A DNA stretch of 64,000 bases, taken from positions 124,001-188,000 of the forward strand of contig CAJXJY010000006.1 of the NCBI GenBank assembly GCA_913055875.1, given 5' to 3'. The notes under the pieces were generated by a model. The model was not told the origin of the DNA. It worked only from the letters and a program-made list of their open reading frames with translations, and made no database searches. Origin of the DNA: an uncultured Altererythrobacter sp. (GTDB lineage Bacteria; Pseudomonadota; Alphaproteobacteria; Sphingomonadales; Sphingomonadaceae). Shown here in pieces: positions 50,787 through 60,066 of the stretch (position 1 is its first letter; the number at the start of each line of letters is the position of its first letter). Position numbers and translations under genes: made by a program.

Positions 50787-52913
50787 ATGGCGCTCTCAAG
50801 CAGGACTGGCGGTTACGTTGGGAGCCTGTTGCCGAGGATGGCCGGGCTCTCGGCGATGGGCCTGTCGGGTCTCACGCACCCCCCGGTGGCAGCGCAGGAT
50901 GTCGATACGAATGAGAACCAGCCGGTCGCCTCCTCTCCGGAACCGGCGCTGGGAGTCGAAACTTACCCGCGCGAGTTTTTCGACAGGTTCTTCCCGCAGA
51001 ACGCGCTTGACCTGCTTGCGCGGGTACCCGGCTTCGCGGTTGAAGGCGGGGCGGATTTGCGCGGTTTCTCAGGTGGTGCGGGCAACGTCCTGATAGATGG
51101 CGAACGACCGACGATCAAAGCCGGCGGCCTGGAGGATTTCCTCAAGCGGATCCCGGCCGATGCGGTCGAGCGGATCGAAATCACTCGCGGGGCGCAGCGC
51201 GCTGGGGAGACGGCGGGGCAGGGGCTGGTCGCCAATGTCGTGCGCAGGCCGCAGAGCGTCGCCGGGACCTGGTCGGGCGAACTCGAGCGCAATGCCGAGG
51301 GGCTGATCTATCCGCGCGGCGAAGTGTCGCTTACCGCACCGATCGGGGGCTGGACCACCACGACGCGGATCAACGCGTTCTGGGAGCAGTTCGTGTTCAC
51401 CGATTTCGAGTGTATTCGCCGCGATGCCGACGGCGCGCTGCTGCTGTTCGAGGAGGAGACGCTGCCCTCCACGCTGCGCGACGCCTTCATCGCTACCGAG
51501 GCGAAGCGGCTGCTCGGTGCCGGGACGCTGACGCTCAACGGCCGCTTCGGCAACAGCCGCTACTACCAGGAAACCGGCCGCGACGGGTTCATCGCGCGCC
51601 TGCCCGACGGCATGCCCGACCGGCGTACCGACATCCGCTTCGATTCCGAATACTGGACCGGCGAGTTGAGCGCCGACTGGACCGGGCGCGTGGCCGATAG
51701 CTGGGTGCTTAAAGTGCTTGGACTCGGCTCGTTCCGGGACAGCGAGCAGAGTTCGAGCAACGTGGTCGAAGAGCCGGTCGGCGAGACGGCGGAGATCAGC
51801 CGCTTCCGCGCCGAACGGTTTCCGGTCGAAGTGCTGGCGCGCGGGACGATCGGCAAGCTCGATGGCAGGCTGCGCCCCGAATTCGGGCTCGAAATGGCCT
51901 ATAACCGGCTCGATTCCAGCATCGCGCTCGAAGTCGAGGATGCGGCGGGGGTGCGCCCGATCGATCTGCCGGCATCCGATGTCACGGTCGAGGAACTGCG
52001 CGGCGAGGCCTTTGCCAATATCACCTGGATCGCCGCGCCGGGCTGCACGGTCGAAGCCGGTCTCGCCGCCGAGACCTCGCGCATCACGGTAAGCGGCGAT
52101 GCCGTGGGCGAGAACAGCTTCACCTTCCTCAAGCCGTCGCTGGCGGTCACGCACCAGCTATCGGACGCGGTGCAGCTGCGCGCGGCGGTGCGCCGCACTG
52201 TCGGCCAGCTCGACTTCAACGACTTCGCCGCCTCGGCCAATGCGGAGGACGATCGCTTTCTTGCGGGCAATCCGAATCTCGGCCCCGACCAGACCACCCG
52301 CGCGAGCCTGACCGCCGATATTCGCCTGCCGTCGGGCGCGGCGCTCAATCTTGAGGCGTTTCACGAATGGCGCGAGGACGTGCTTGAGCAGGTAATCCTG
52401 CCGAGCGGGGTGCCCGGCATTGCCAATGCCGGTTCGGCGCGTTTCCGGGGCCTCGATGTCGAAGGCTCGCTGCCGCTGACGAGCATCCTCCCTGGCGGGC
52501 TGCTCGAAGTGACGGCGGAGTTTCGCGATTCGCGCTTTCTCGATCCGATCACCAATGCCACGCGCGACGTTTACGGGCTCGAGAATCCCAATATCGATAT
52601 CGACTTTCGCCACGATGTGACCGCCGAGCGGTTCTCTTGGGGCATCCGCTACGAGCCGCGCACCGACTACGCGCTGTTTTTCGTCGACGAGGCGATCGAG
52701 GAGGCGCGCGGCGACCGCTGGACCGGTTTCGTCGAGACGACCCGCTTCTTCGGGGTCAAGATGCAACTGGAAGTGCGCAATATCGGCGGGCAGATTTTTC
52801 CGCGCCAGCGGCGCCTGTTCGCGCCCGACCGCAGCGGAGCCTTCATCGGCTCCGAGATCCTCGACCGCCGCCGCGGCGAATTCGTCAAGTTCACGGTATC
52901 GGACCAGTTCTGA
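50787..52913 (+). CDS. TonB-dependent outer-membrane receptor
   Basis: A 708-residue TonB-dependent receptor. A signal peptide (ending near THPPVAAQ) precedes a plug domain (about 45-165) with FPQNALDLLARVPGFAVEG, NVLIDGERPTIKAGG, and VERIEITRGAQR. The barrel ends in a terminal Phe after EFVKFTVSDQF, as for outer-membrane proteins. There is no obvious TonB box. The candidate Zur box upstream and the zinc-related genes downstream suggest uptake of zinc or a zinc complex. An in-frame region of 333 bases before the ATG is not considered coding. Confidence 0.85.
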   Translation: MALSSRTGGYVGSLLPRMAGLSAMGLSGLTHPPVAAQDVDTNENQPVASSPEPALGVETYPREFFDRFFPQNALDLLARVPGFAVEGGADLRGFSGGAGNVLIDGERPTIKAGGLEDFLKRIPADAVERIEITRGAQRAGETAGQGLVANVVRRPQSVAGTWSGELERNAEGLIYPRGEVSLTAPIGGWTTTTRINAFWEQFVFTDFECIRRDADGALLLFEEETLPSTLRDAFIATEAKRLLGAGTLTLNGRFGNSRYYQETGRDGFIARLPDGMPDRRTDIRFDSEYWTGELSADWTGRVADSWVLKVLGLGSFRDSEQSSSNVVEEPVGETAEISRFRAERFPVEVLARGTIGKLDGRLRPEFGLEMAYNRLDSSIALEVEDAAGVRPIDLPASDVTVEELRGEAFANITWIAAPGCTVEAGLAAETSRITVSGDAVGENSFTFLKPSLAVTHQLSDAVQLRAAVRRTVGQLDFNDFAASANAEDDRFLAGNPNLGPDQTTRASLTADIRLPSGAALNLEAFHEWREDVLEQVILPSGVPGIANAGSARFRGLDVEGSLPLTSILPGGLLEVTAEFRDSRFLDPITNATRDVYGLENPNIDIDFRHDVTAERFSWGIRYEPRTDYALFFVDEAIEEARGDRWTGFVETTRFFGVKMQLEVRNIGGQIFPRQRRLFAPDRSGAFIGSEILDRRRGEFVKFTVSDQF

Positions 52914-52944
52914 CCAAGCCCGGAGGATGTTACAGGAGAGCCCA

Positions 52945-53946
52945 ATGAGATTGACAAGACGCGCCTTCGGAGGTGCCATCACCGCGAGCGCGCTGGCCGG
53001 GACGAGCACGGCCGGTCTGGCGCAGGACCATCGGCAGGGTCGGCTCCATATCCCGCGCTATGGCGCCGCGCTGTGCAGCGACGGCACGCGGGCGATCCTG
53101 TCGGGCGGCGCGCCGATGGGCGCGGGGCGCACCGAAACGCATTTCCATTCGGCCAAGCTGGCTACGGTCGAGACGGTCTCGCCGCACACGCTCGAGCAGC
53201 GTTTCGTCGCGAACGGGCTCTATCCCAGGGCCAACCACGCGGCGGTGTGGATGGAGGACCGGCTGTGGCTGCTCGGCGGCCGGACCAGGGACGGAACCGA
53301 AACCCGGCTCGTCTCGGAGACCGAGCGGATCGATCTCGGCAGCCAGGCGATCTGGACCGGACCCGATCTTCCGGTGCCGCTCATCCATCTGTCCGCCGCC
53401 TCCTTCGGGCGTTCGATCTTCGTGTTCGGCGGTGTTTTCCGCGACCCGGCGGATTCCAGCCGCAAACCCGTGGGACGGGTTTGGGAATGCGCTCCGCCTC
53501 ACGATCGCTGGGTCGAGCGGGAACCCATGCATGTGGCCGTCGGCAATGCATCGGCGGTGGTTGCGGATGATCGCATCTGGCTGATCGGCGGCTTCGATCA
53601 GGCCGAGGCGCATGCGGTCACGCAGGTCTACGACCCGGTTGCCGACCGGTGGTCGATGGGCCCGCCGACGCCCATTCCGCTGAGCGCGCACGGGGCGGCG
53701 GGCGCGGAGGGTCGGGTGTTCGTATTCGGCGATTACACGGACCAGTCGTCGGTGCTGGGCTTCGACATACGCACCGGAGACTGGCGCGCACTGGATGCAC
53801 CGTTCACGCCCCGCCGCCATGTACGCGCTGTCGCGGTCGGCGATCGCATCGTCGTGGCGGGCGGCAACCGGTCGTCGCTCGCGCCGGCAACCGACGCGGT
53901 CGAGTCCTTCTCGATCGGGCTGTTGAACGAGCAGTTCGATCGATAA
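52945..53946 (+). CDS. Tat-exported kelch-repeat protein
   Basis: A 333-residue protein starting with a twin-arginine signal (RLTRRAFGGAITASALAGTS). It has kelch-type beta-propeller blades: DRLWLLGGRTRDGTE, RSIFVFGGVFRD, DRIWLIGGFDQAEAHAV followed by YDPVADRWS, and DRIVVAGGNRS. Tat export suggests folding in the cytoplasm, perhaps with a cofactor. A ribosome-binding site AGGAGA is present. Only 31 bases separate it from the receptor gene, so both likely share a transcript and pathway. Confidence 0.8.
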   Translation: MRLTRRAFGGAITASALAGTSTAGLAQDHRQGRLHIPRYGAALCSDGTRAILSGGAPMGAGRTETHFHSAKLATVETVSPHTLEQRFVANGLYPRANHAAVWMEDRLWLLGGRTRDGTETRLVSETERIDLGSQAIWTGPDLPVPLIHLSAASFGRSIFVFGGVFRDPADSSRKPVGRVWECAPPHDRWVEREPMHVAVGNASAVVADDRIWLIGGFDQAEAHAVTQVYDPVADRWSMGPPTPIPLSAHGAAGAEGRVFVFGDYTDQSSVLGFDIRTGDWRALDAPFTPRRHVRAVAVGDRIVVAGGNRSSLAPATDAVESFSIGLLNEQFDR

Positions 53947-53974
53947 GGCGTCGGCACCTTCTGTTGACCCCGGT

Positions 53975-53993
53975 AATGTTGCGTTATAACATT
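53975..53993. promoter_or_regulatory. candidate Zur box upstream of the ABC operon
   Basis: AATGTTGCGTTATAACATT has the right half TATAACATT exactly as the Zur consensus and the left half with six of nine matches. It overlaps a plausible promoter (TTGACC at 53964 with TAACAT or TATATT further on), 35 bases before the ATG at 54028, where a repressor would block transcription. Confidence 0.5.
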
Positions 53994-54027
53994 CTATATT
54001 CCTCCCCGTCATCTCCCGCGAACGGCT

Positions 54028-54744
54028 ATGATCGAAACGAACAATCTGACCAAGAGATTCGGCGGCCAGACCGCGTTGAACGGGCTCACCATTACGGTGG
54101 AGCCGGGCGAAATCGTCTGCCTGCTGGGCGCGAACGGGGCGGGCAAGACGACGACGCTCAATCTCCTGCTCGGCTATCTGCAACCCGACGAAGGCCGGGC
54201 CGAGGTGTGCGGCATCCGTCCCGACGAGGATGCGACCGGCGCGCGGCGGCATATCGCCTATGTGCCCGAGATGGTCACGCTCTATCCCAATCTCACGGGG
54301 ATCGAGAACCTCACCTTCTTTCACGCGCTCGGGGGCGGGGCGAAGACCTCGCATGACGAACTCGCGCCGCATCTCGACGCGGCGGGCCTGCCGCGCGAGG
54401 CCGCGGGCCGGCGCGTGTCGGGCTATTCCAAGGGGATGCGGCAGAAGGTCGCGCTGGCCGCGGCGTTCGCGCGCCAAGCGAAGGTGTGGCTGCTTGACGA
54501 ACCCTTTTCCGGGCTCGACCCGCATGCCGCCGCCGAACTGAGCGCTGCGCTACGGCAAGCGGCCCAAAGCGGGGTCGCGATCCTGATGGCGAGCCACGAC
54601 CTGTTCCGTACGCGCGAACTCGCCACCCGGGCCGGTATCCTGCGGGAGGGCGAGCTGGTCGAACTGCTCGACCCGACGACGATCGATCATGCCGGTCTGG
54701 AACGGATCTATATCGAGCACATGACCGACAAGGCGGCGGCGTGA
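54028..54744 (+). CDS. ABC transporter ATP-binding protein (NosF/CcmA-like)
   Basis: A 238-residue ABC ATPase. Walker A GANGAGKTTTLN, signature VSGYSKGMRQKVALAAA (a variant of LSGGQ), and Walker B KVWLLDEPFSGLD are intact. It is of the DRA/ABC-2 type, like NosF or GldA, and works with the two permease genes that follow. The stop overlaps the GTG of the next gene (GTGA). A candidate Zur box lies in its promoter region. Confidence 0.92.
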   Translation: MIETNNLTKRFGGQTALNGLTITVEPGEIVCLLGANGAGKTTTLNLLLGYLQPDEGRAEVCGIRPDEDATGARRHIAYVPEMVTLYPNLTGIENLTFFHALGGGAKTSHDELAPHLDAAGLPREAAGRRVSGYSKGMRQKVALAAAFARQAKVWLLDEPFSGLDPHAAAELSAALRQAAQSGVAILMASHDLFRTRELATRAGILREGELVELLDPTTIDHAGLERIYIEHMTDKAAA

Positions 54745-56168
54745 TCCGGCGCATCGCCGCCATCGTGACCACCGATTTCCGCGAGGCTTGGCGCGACCGG
54801 CGCGTGCCGCTGCTGTTTGCCTTGTGTCTGCTACTGGCAACGATCAGCGCCTTCACCGCCGCCGACCGCGTTACCCAGTACGAAGCGGCGCGCGTCCAAG
54901 CCGAAACCACCGAGCAGGCGACCTGGGTCGAACAGGGCGAGGCCAACCCGCATACCGTCGCCCATTACGGCCATTACGCGTTTCGCCCGATGACAGCACT
55001 GACCGGCTTCGATCGCGGCCTGACCGCAAGCCTCGGTAGCGCGATCTGGATGGAAGGGCATTACCAGACCCCGGCCAAAAACCGCGAGGCCGAGACGATG
55101 GTCGACGCGCAGCGCTTCGCCGATCTGACTCCGGCCTGGCTGCTGCAGATCGTCGCCCCGCTGGCGATCATCCTGATCGGCTTCCCGCTGCTCGCGCGCG
55201 AACGCGAGACCGGGCTGTGGCGGATGCTGTCCGCTTCGGGGATCGGGCGCGGCACGCTGCTCGCGGGGAAGACCGCGTCGATCGGCTTGCTCTCGCTGTT
55301 CGTGATCTCGCCGCTGATCGTCGCCGCCTTCGCCGCGCCGCTGTTGTCAGACGGCGCCGCTTATGCGGACCAGGGCGTCAGGGTGTTCGGGCTGGCCGGC
55401 ACCTATCTGCTCTATCTCGCCGCGTTTGGCGCGATGACGCTGGGCGCATCCGCGCTGGCCACTTCCTCCGCCCGCGCTCTCGGCATCATGCTGTCGATCT
55501 GGATCCTCGCGGTGGTGGTGGTTCCGCGCCTGGCGGCCAATGCCGCCGACCTTGCCGCACCCGCGCCCGAGCCGGCGAAGTTCTGGCAGCAGGTCGCCGA
55601 GGAACGCGAGAACGGCGTCGACGGCCACAACCCGCGCAGCGAACGCAGCCAGGAGTTCAGGCAAAAGGTGCTCGACGAATACGGCGTGGAGACGGTCGAA
55701 GAACTGCCGGTCAATATCGTCGGACTGTCGATGCAGGCGGACGAGGAATTCGGCAATCAGATTTACGACCGCCAGTTCGGCAGGCTTTACGGTACCTATG
55801 CCGAACAGCGCGCCCTTGCGCGGCCCGCCGCTTTCGCCAGCCCGACGCTGGCGATGCGCGAGCTGTCCGCGCTGCTGGCGGGCTCGGACGAACGCCATCA
55901 CCGCCATTTCGCCGCAGCCGCCGAAGCGCATCGGCGCGTGACCATCCGCCTGCTCAACGAGGATTTCGCCTACAATTCGAGCGGCGCGGGGTTCGGCTAC
56001 ATGGCCGATCGCGAATTGTGGGAGCAGGTGCCGCTGTTTTCCTACGAGCTGCCTCGATTGCGCGACGTCGGCAATTTCCCGCTCGGCGCTTTGCTGGCGC
56101 TCGTCCTGTGGATCGTGCTCGGTTTTGCGGCCGCGGTGTTCGGAATCCGGCGCTGGTCGGCGGCGTAG
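54741..56168 (+). CDS. ABC-2 type permease, DUF3526-like (first copy)
   Basis: A 475-residue ABC-2-type membrane subunit with a GTG start overlapping the preceding stop. One N-terminal transmembrane helix (about 22-42) is followed by a long periplasmic part. A group of helices lies in the middle (about 135-250), then a second periplasmic region (about 265-430, including the HHRHFAAAAEAHRR patch), and a C-terminal helix. This layout matches the DUF3526 family partnered with NosF-like ATPases. Substrate unknown; export or membrane-protein extraction is as likely as import. Confidence 0.85.
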   Translation: MIRRIAAIVTTDFREAWRDRRVPLLFALCLLLATISAFTAADRVTQYEAARVQAETTEQATWVEQGEANPHTVAHYGHYAFRPMTALTGFDRGLTASLGSAIWMEGHYQTPAKNREAETMVDAQRFADLTPAWLLQIVAPLAIILIGFPLLARERETGLWRMLSASGIGRGTLLAGKTASIGLLSLFVISPLIVAAFAAPLLSDGAAYADQGVRVFGLAGTYLLYLAAFGAMTLGASALATSSARALGIMLSIWILAVVVVPRLAANAADLAAPAPEPAKFWQQVAEERENGVDGHNPRSERSQEFRQKVLDEYGVETVEELPVNIVGLSMQADEEFGNQIYDRQFGRLYGTYAEQRALARPAAFASPTLAMRELSALLAGSDERHHRHFAAAAEAHRRVTIRLLNEDFAYNSSGAGFGYMADRELWEQVPLFSYELPRLRDVGNFPLGALLALVLWIVLGFAAAVFGIRRWSAA

Positions 56169-56184
56169 CGGATGGAGGATCGCG

Positions 56185-57528
56185 ATGTCTGAGCTCCTGC
56201 GCGGCGAATGGCGGCTGCTCTATCGCGATCCGGCGGCGTGGATCGTGCTGGTCGTGCTCGCCGTGCTCGCCGGTTTTGCCATCCACAACGCTGCGGCGGT
56301 GACCGCCGAGCAGCGCGAAGCGCAGGATCTCCATGTCGAACAGGTCGCCGAGCGGCTCGCGGAGATCGAGCGCCCGGTCTGGGCGCAGCACGCGGAAGCG
56401 CCGGTGGTGATGCCGGTCGAGCCGACCGCGGTGCTCGCGCTGGGCCGCCTGCGGCTCGATCCCAACTACTCGCAAGTGAGCTTCTGGATCGATCGCGATA
56501 CGCTGTTCGCGCGTTACCAGACCGCCAGCCCGATCGCGCTCGATGCGGGTTCGTTCGATCTCACTTTTCTCACCGCGCTGCTGGTGCCGCTGCTGATCAT
56601 CGCGCTCGGCTATGGCGTGATCGCATCCGACCGCGACAACGGCAGGCTGCGCCTTGCGATGAGCGGCGGTGCCCCGGCGTCCTCGCTGGCGATCCGGCGG
56701 ATCGCGTTGCGCGCGCTGACGATCGCTTTGCCCGTCACCGCAGCCGCGCCGATCGGCGCATGGTCGGCGGGCGTTTCGGGCGAGCAATGGGGCGCGGTCG
56801 CGGCCTGGATCGGCATCGCCTGGGGGTACATGGCCTTTTGGTGGGTGCTGGTGGGCCTCGCCAATACGATCCGGGCGCGCGCCGAAGCGATCGGGGTGGG
56901 GCTGATCGTCGCCTGGACGTTTCTTGTGCTGGTGATCCCGGCGCTGTCGACCGCGCTCGCCTCGTCGCTCTATCCGCCGCCATCCGCGCTCGCCAATATC
57001 GCCGAGGCGCGTCAGTCCCAGATCGAGGCGCGCTCGCGGATCGGCGAGGAATATCGGGAGTACATGCACGACCATCCCGAACTGGTCGAACCCGAGGAAG
57101 AGGACCTGTTCCTGCGACGGGTCACCATGGGGCGCCGGATCGTCGACCGCGAAACGGCACCTGCCGCCGAAGCCTTCGCCAAGGCGTCGCGCGCACAGCG
57201 CCGGGTGGTCGGATGGGCCGAGTTCCTGACCCCTAGCCTCGCGTTCCAGCGGATCGCGGGCGACCTCGCCGGCACCGGAGAAACCCGCCACCGCGCCTTT
57301 CGCGAGCAGGCGGAGGAGTTCCGCATGGAATTCCAGGCCGAACAGGCGCAATGGGCGCTGACCGACAGGCGCCTCGACGATGCCGACATCGCCGCGCTCG
57401 ACCGATTCCGCTTCCGCGAACCGGCGCTCGGCGGACTGGTGATTCCGTTCGTGTTCTGGCTGTTCGTAGCACTGCTGGCGGGCTTGGCTGCGCGGCGGCG
57501 GTTCGGGCGGCTCAGCCCACTGGCATGA
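56185..57528 (+). CDS. ABC-2 type permease, DUF3526-like (second copy)
   Basis: A 447-residue paralogue of the preceding permease, with the same arrangement: an N-terminal helix (about 20-38), a periplasmic part, a central block of about five helices (130-255), and a C-terminal helix (about 415-440). The two presumably form a heterodimer with two copies of the ATPase. TGGAGGAT precedes the ATG. Its stop overlaps the start of the serine hydrolase gene (ATGA). Confidence 0.85.
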   Translation: MSELLRGEWRLLYRDPAAWIVLVVLAVLAGFAIHNAAAVTAEQREAQDLHVEQVAERLAEIERPVWAQHAEAPVVMPVEPTAVLALGRLRLDPNYSQVSFWIDRDTLFARYQTASPIALDAGSFDLTFLTALLVPLLIIALGYGVIASDRDNGRLRLAMSGGAPASSLAIRRIALRALTIALPVTAAAPIGAWSAGVSGEQWGAVAAWIGIAWGYMAFWWVLVGLANTIRARAEAIGVGLIVAWTFLVLVIPALSTALASSLYPPPSALANIAEARQSQIEARSRIGEEYREYMHDHPELVEPEEEDLFLRRVTMGRRIVDRETAPAAEAFAKASRAQRRVVGWAEFLTPSLAFQRIAGDLAGTGETRHRAFREQAEEFRMEFQAEQAQWALTDRRLDDADIAALDRFRFREPALGGLVIPFVFWLFVALLAGLAARRRFGRLSPLA

Positions 57529-59015
57529 ACCTTCACCTCAAACAGCGCTGGATGATGGCCGCCGGCGTGTGTGCTGCGGTGTTTACGGGAGCAACGCCTT
57601 TATCGGCGAGCCCGCTCTCCGCCCGTATCGCGCTGACAGAGGCATGGATCGAAACGCAGCGCGATCACGAGGGTATCCCCGGCGCCGCAGTGGCGGTGGT
57701 GCATGGTGACAGCCTCGTCTGGGCGCAGGGTTTCGGGCTTGCCGACCGGGCCGGTGGCACGCCCGTCACGCCCGATACCGCGTTCCGGGTGTGCTCGATA
57801 TCGAAGCTGTTCACGGGCATAGCCGCGATCGACTTGGTGGAGGAGGGCAGGCTGGCGCTCGACCGGCCCCTGTCGCAGGACCTGTCCTGGTTTTCGCTCG
57901 ACGCCGACGAGGAAGCGCTGGATCGAGTGACCTTGCGCTCGATTCTCACGCATACCGCGGGCCTGCCCGAAGAACTCGACCTGCCCTATTATATCGAAAT
58001 CGATTTCCCCGATTTCGCGACCGTACGCCGTGAGGTGCCGCGTCTGAAGCTGCTGCACGATCCGGGTTCGCGCTACGTCTACTCCAATCTCGGCTATCTC
58101 CTCGCCGCTGCCGCGGTTGCAGAGGCGAGCGGCGGATCGTTCGAAGGCCAGGTCCGGCAGCGAATTCTCGATCCGCTGTCCACGTCGCATACAGCTCCCG
58201 ATATCTCTGCGCTGCCGCCCGGAGCGGCGCTGGCGACAGGTTATACGATCCGCTCCGGGGACGAGCGGCGCGCGTTCGAGGACTATCCGACCCGCGACTA
58301 CGCAGCGGCGGGCGGGTTTGTTTCCAGCGCCGACGACCTCGCGCGGCTGGCACGATGGATATTCCGCCTGCGCGCGAGTGGCGGCGAGGAAATCCTATCG
58401 GCCGCCAGCCTGCAGCAGATGATGGATGTCCAGTGGAGCAGCCCCGACGGCACGCGCAAGCGCGGACTGGGCTTCGGCTATTACGACCTGCGCGGACAAA
58501 CGCTTGTCGGTCATGGCGGCTACTGCCCCGGCTTTCGCAGTCTGATGGTGCTCGACCCGGAAAGCGAAATCGGCGTCATCGTACTGATGAACGTCAACGA
58601 TGCCAGCCCGTACGACTGGGCCTCGGCGATCTTCCGCATGGTGGCACCCGCACTGCGCGAAGACGCAGCGGAGGTCAGAACTGCCAATGCTTCCTTGTCA
58701 CGCTATGCCGGGATTTATGACCGACCGGGCATGCCGGAGCGTGTCGCCATCGCTTCCGATGGCCGGCACTTGCTGGTCGCGGATCTCTTTGCCGACGATC
58801 CGGCAGGATCGTTGTGGACGCTCGAACCGGTCGGCGGCCACGCTTTCGCATACCAGGACGAGACGGGCCGGACCTATCCCGTCGAATTCGATCTCGACGA
58901 AGCGGGTCAGGCCACGCGCTATTGGCGGTATTCGAACTATCTGATTCGCGTGCCCGGCGGGGCATATCGGCCTGAATCGGACGGGCGCAGGCATGGCGTG
59001 CTCGGCCCGGAATAG
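57525..59015 (+). CDS. serine hydrolase, class C beta-lactamase-like
   Basis: A 496-residue secreted penicillin-binding-protein-like serine hydrolase. It has the SxxK motif in CSISKLFTG (about residue 90), the YSN motif in YVYSNLGYLL, and HGG in LVGHGGYCPGF. A C-terminal lipocalin-like beta domain (about 385-496) follows. Such enzymes are usually peptidases or esterases, not antibiotic-resistance enzymes. The signal peptide ends near ATPLSAS. Coupled translation with the permease gene suggests that the enzyme acts in the same cluster, perhaps on a transported peptide. Confidence 0.85.
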   Translation: MNLHLKQRWMMAAGVCAAVFTGATPLSASPLSARIALTEAWIETQRDHEGIPGAAVAVVHGDSLVWAQGFGLADRAGGTPVTPDTAFRVCSISKLFTGIAAIDLVEEGRLALDRPLSQDLSWFSLDADEEALDRVTLRSILTHTAGLPEELDLPYYIEIDFPDFATVRREVPRLKLLHDPGSRYVYSNLGYLLAAAAVAEASGGSFEGQVRQRILDPLSTSHTAPDISALPPGAALATGYTIRSGDERRAFEDYPTRDYAAAGGFVSSADDLARLARWIFRLRASGGEEILSAASLQQMMDVQWSSPDGTRKRGLGFGYYDLRGQTLVGHGGYCPGFRSLMVLDPESEIGVIVLMNVNDASPYDWASAIFRMVAPALREDAAEVRTANASLSRYAGIYDRPGMPERVAIASDGRHLLVADLFADDPAGSLWTLEPVGGHAFAYQDETGRTYPVEFDLDEAGQATRYWRYSNYLIRVPGGAYRPESDGRRHGVLGPE

Positions 59016-59062
59016 GTTTGGATCGCACTCGGCTGTTCGACTGGACAAAGCTTGCGTTGTGA

Positions 59063-59068
59063 TATATT
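59063..59068 (+). promoter_or_regulatory. possible -10 element before the small secreted protein gene
   Basis: TATATT lies 10 bases before the ATG at 59078, with TGGACA 15 bases further upstream (59042-59047). If real, the transcript would be nearly leaderless, and no ribosome-binding site is visible in front of the ATG. Confidence 0.3.
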
Positions 59069-59077
59069 GTCTCTGCC

Positions 59078-59407
59078 ATGACGATATCGAAAGCCCTTTG
59101 CCTGTCACCTGCTGCGCTACTGCTCGCGGTCCCGACGACAGCTTCCGCCTGTGCTGCCGATGGTTTCGACGGCATGCATCGTTATAGTCCGTTCGCGGGC
59201 ATGTACGGTGCAGGTCCCATGTCGCAGCCGCAACCTCCCCGATCGTCCGAGCCGGCTAGGCAGTCGAGCAATTCGAACGAAAAGAAGGCAACCGCCGATG
59301 ATGCGCCGCGCACCAAGCGGGCGCAGACCGAGGACGAAGGCCCGCGCAAGTGGGAAGTCGAAGGCGGCGCTCCGGTTTCGGCCGAGGACAGGGCCACCTT
59401 TACCTGA
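59078..59407 (+). CDS. small secreted protein, hypothetical
   Basis: A 109-residue product with a signal peptide (LSPAALLLAVPTTASA). The mature part is short, polar and probably disordered (Pro/Gln/Ser-rich, SQPQPPRSSEPARQSSNSNEKK) and ends with WEVEGGAPVSAEDRATFT. It has Cys, His and Met residues near the mature N terminus (CAADGFDGMHRYSPFAGMYG) that could bind a metal. Its stop is two bases before the ABC ATPase gene, so it belongs to the same operon. Possibly a metal-binding periplasmic accessory protein (inference). Confidence 0.65.
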   Translation: MTISKALCLSPAALLLAVPTTASACAADGFDGMHRYSPFAGMYGAGPMSQPQPPRSSEPARQSSNSNEKKATADDAPRTKRAQTEDEGPRKWEVEGGAPVSAEDRATFT

Positions 59408-59409
59408 CA

Positions 59410-60066
59410 ATGCTTCTTACGGTGCGCGAAGTCGGAAAGGCCTATGATGGCCGATCCGTCCTTTCGGATATTTCCTTTTCTCTGAATGCGGGCGAAAACG
59501 CCCTGCTGCTCGGCCCCTCGGGGTCGGGCAAGTCCACCTTGCTGAATATCGTCTGCGGGCTCCAGAAACCGGATGCCGGCTCGGTCGAGGTCGATGGGGA
59601 ACTCGTCGCCGCAGCGGACCGGAGCGCCAACAGCGATCTGGTCCGAAAGCGCGCGATGGGGATCATTTTCCAGACCTTGCGGTTGGTTTCGGCGCTGTCC
59701 GTCCGCGCCAACCTCGCGCTTGCTCAGCGCCTGCAAGCGGGCTCGGTCGACCACGAGATGATCGACGACGTGATCGAACGCCTGGGTATAGCCCATCGCG
59801 CATCGGCCCGACCGTTCGAGTTGAGCCAAGGCGAGGCCCAGCGCGCCGCCATCGCGCGTGCGCTGGTCGTCAGGCCAAAGCTGCTGATCGCCGATGAACC
59901 GACCTCGGCGCTCGACCGTACCAACACCGAAACGGTCGCAAAAATGCTGTTCGAAGCGGCGCAGGAGGCGGGCGCTACGCTGCTTGTCGCCACGCATGAC
60001 GACCGTTTGCGGCCGTTCTTCGAACGCACGTTCTCTCTCGAAAACGGGCGGTTGCAGCCATGTTGA
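59410..60066 (+). CDS. ABC transporter ATP-binding protein (LolD/ZrgB-like)
   Basis: A 218-residue ABC ATPase of the LolD/MacB/FtsE group. Walker A GPSGSGKSTLLN, signature LSQGEAQRAAIARAL, Walker B LLIADEPTSALDR, and a Q-loop in MGIIFQTLRL are present. It overlaps the permease gene by seven bases. The pair resembles the ATPase and permease of Vibrio ZrgABCDE, a zinc-regulated system, and of generic MacB-like mechanotransmission transporters. Function inferred from context. Confidence 0.9.
   Translation: MLLTVREVGKAYDGRSVLSDISFSLNAGENALLLGPSGSGKSTLLNIVCGLQKPDAGSVEVDGELVAAADRSANSDLVRKRAMGIIFQTLRLVSALSVRANLALAQRLQAGSVDHEMIDDVIERLGIAHRASARPFELSQGEAQRAAIARALVVRPKLLIADEPTSALDRTNTETVAKMLFEAAQEAGATLLVATHDDRLRPFFERTFSLENGRLQPC

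Noticed and set aside
57525-59015. Beta-lactamase resistance gene
   Set aside because: The protein is too long, has a C-terminal lipocalin-like domain, and is coupled to an ABC permease gene; it is better described as a PBP-like serine hydrolase.
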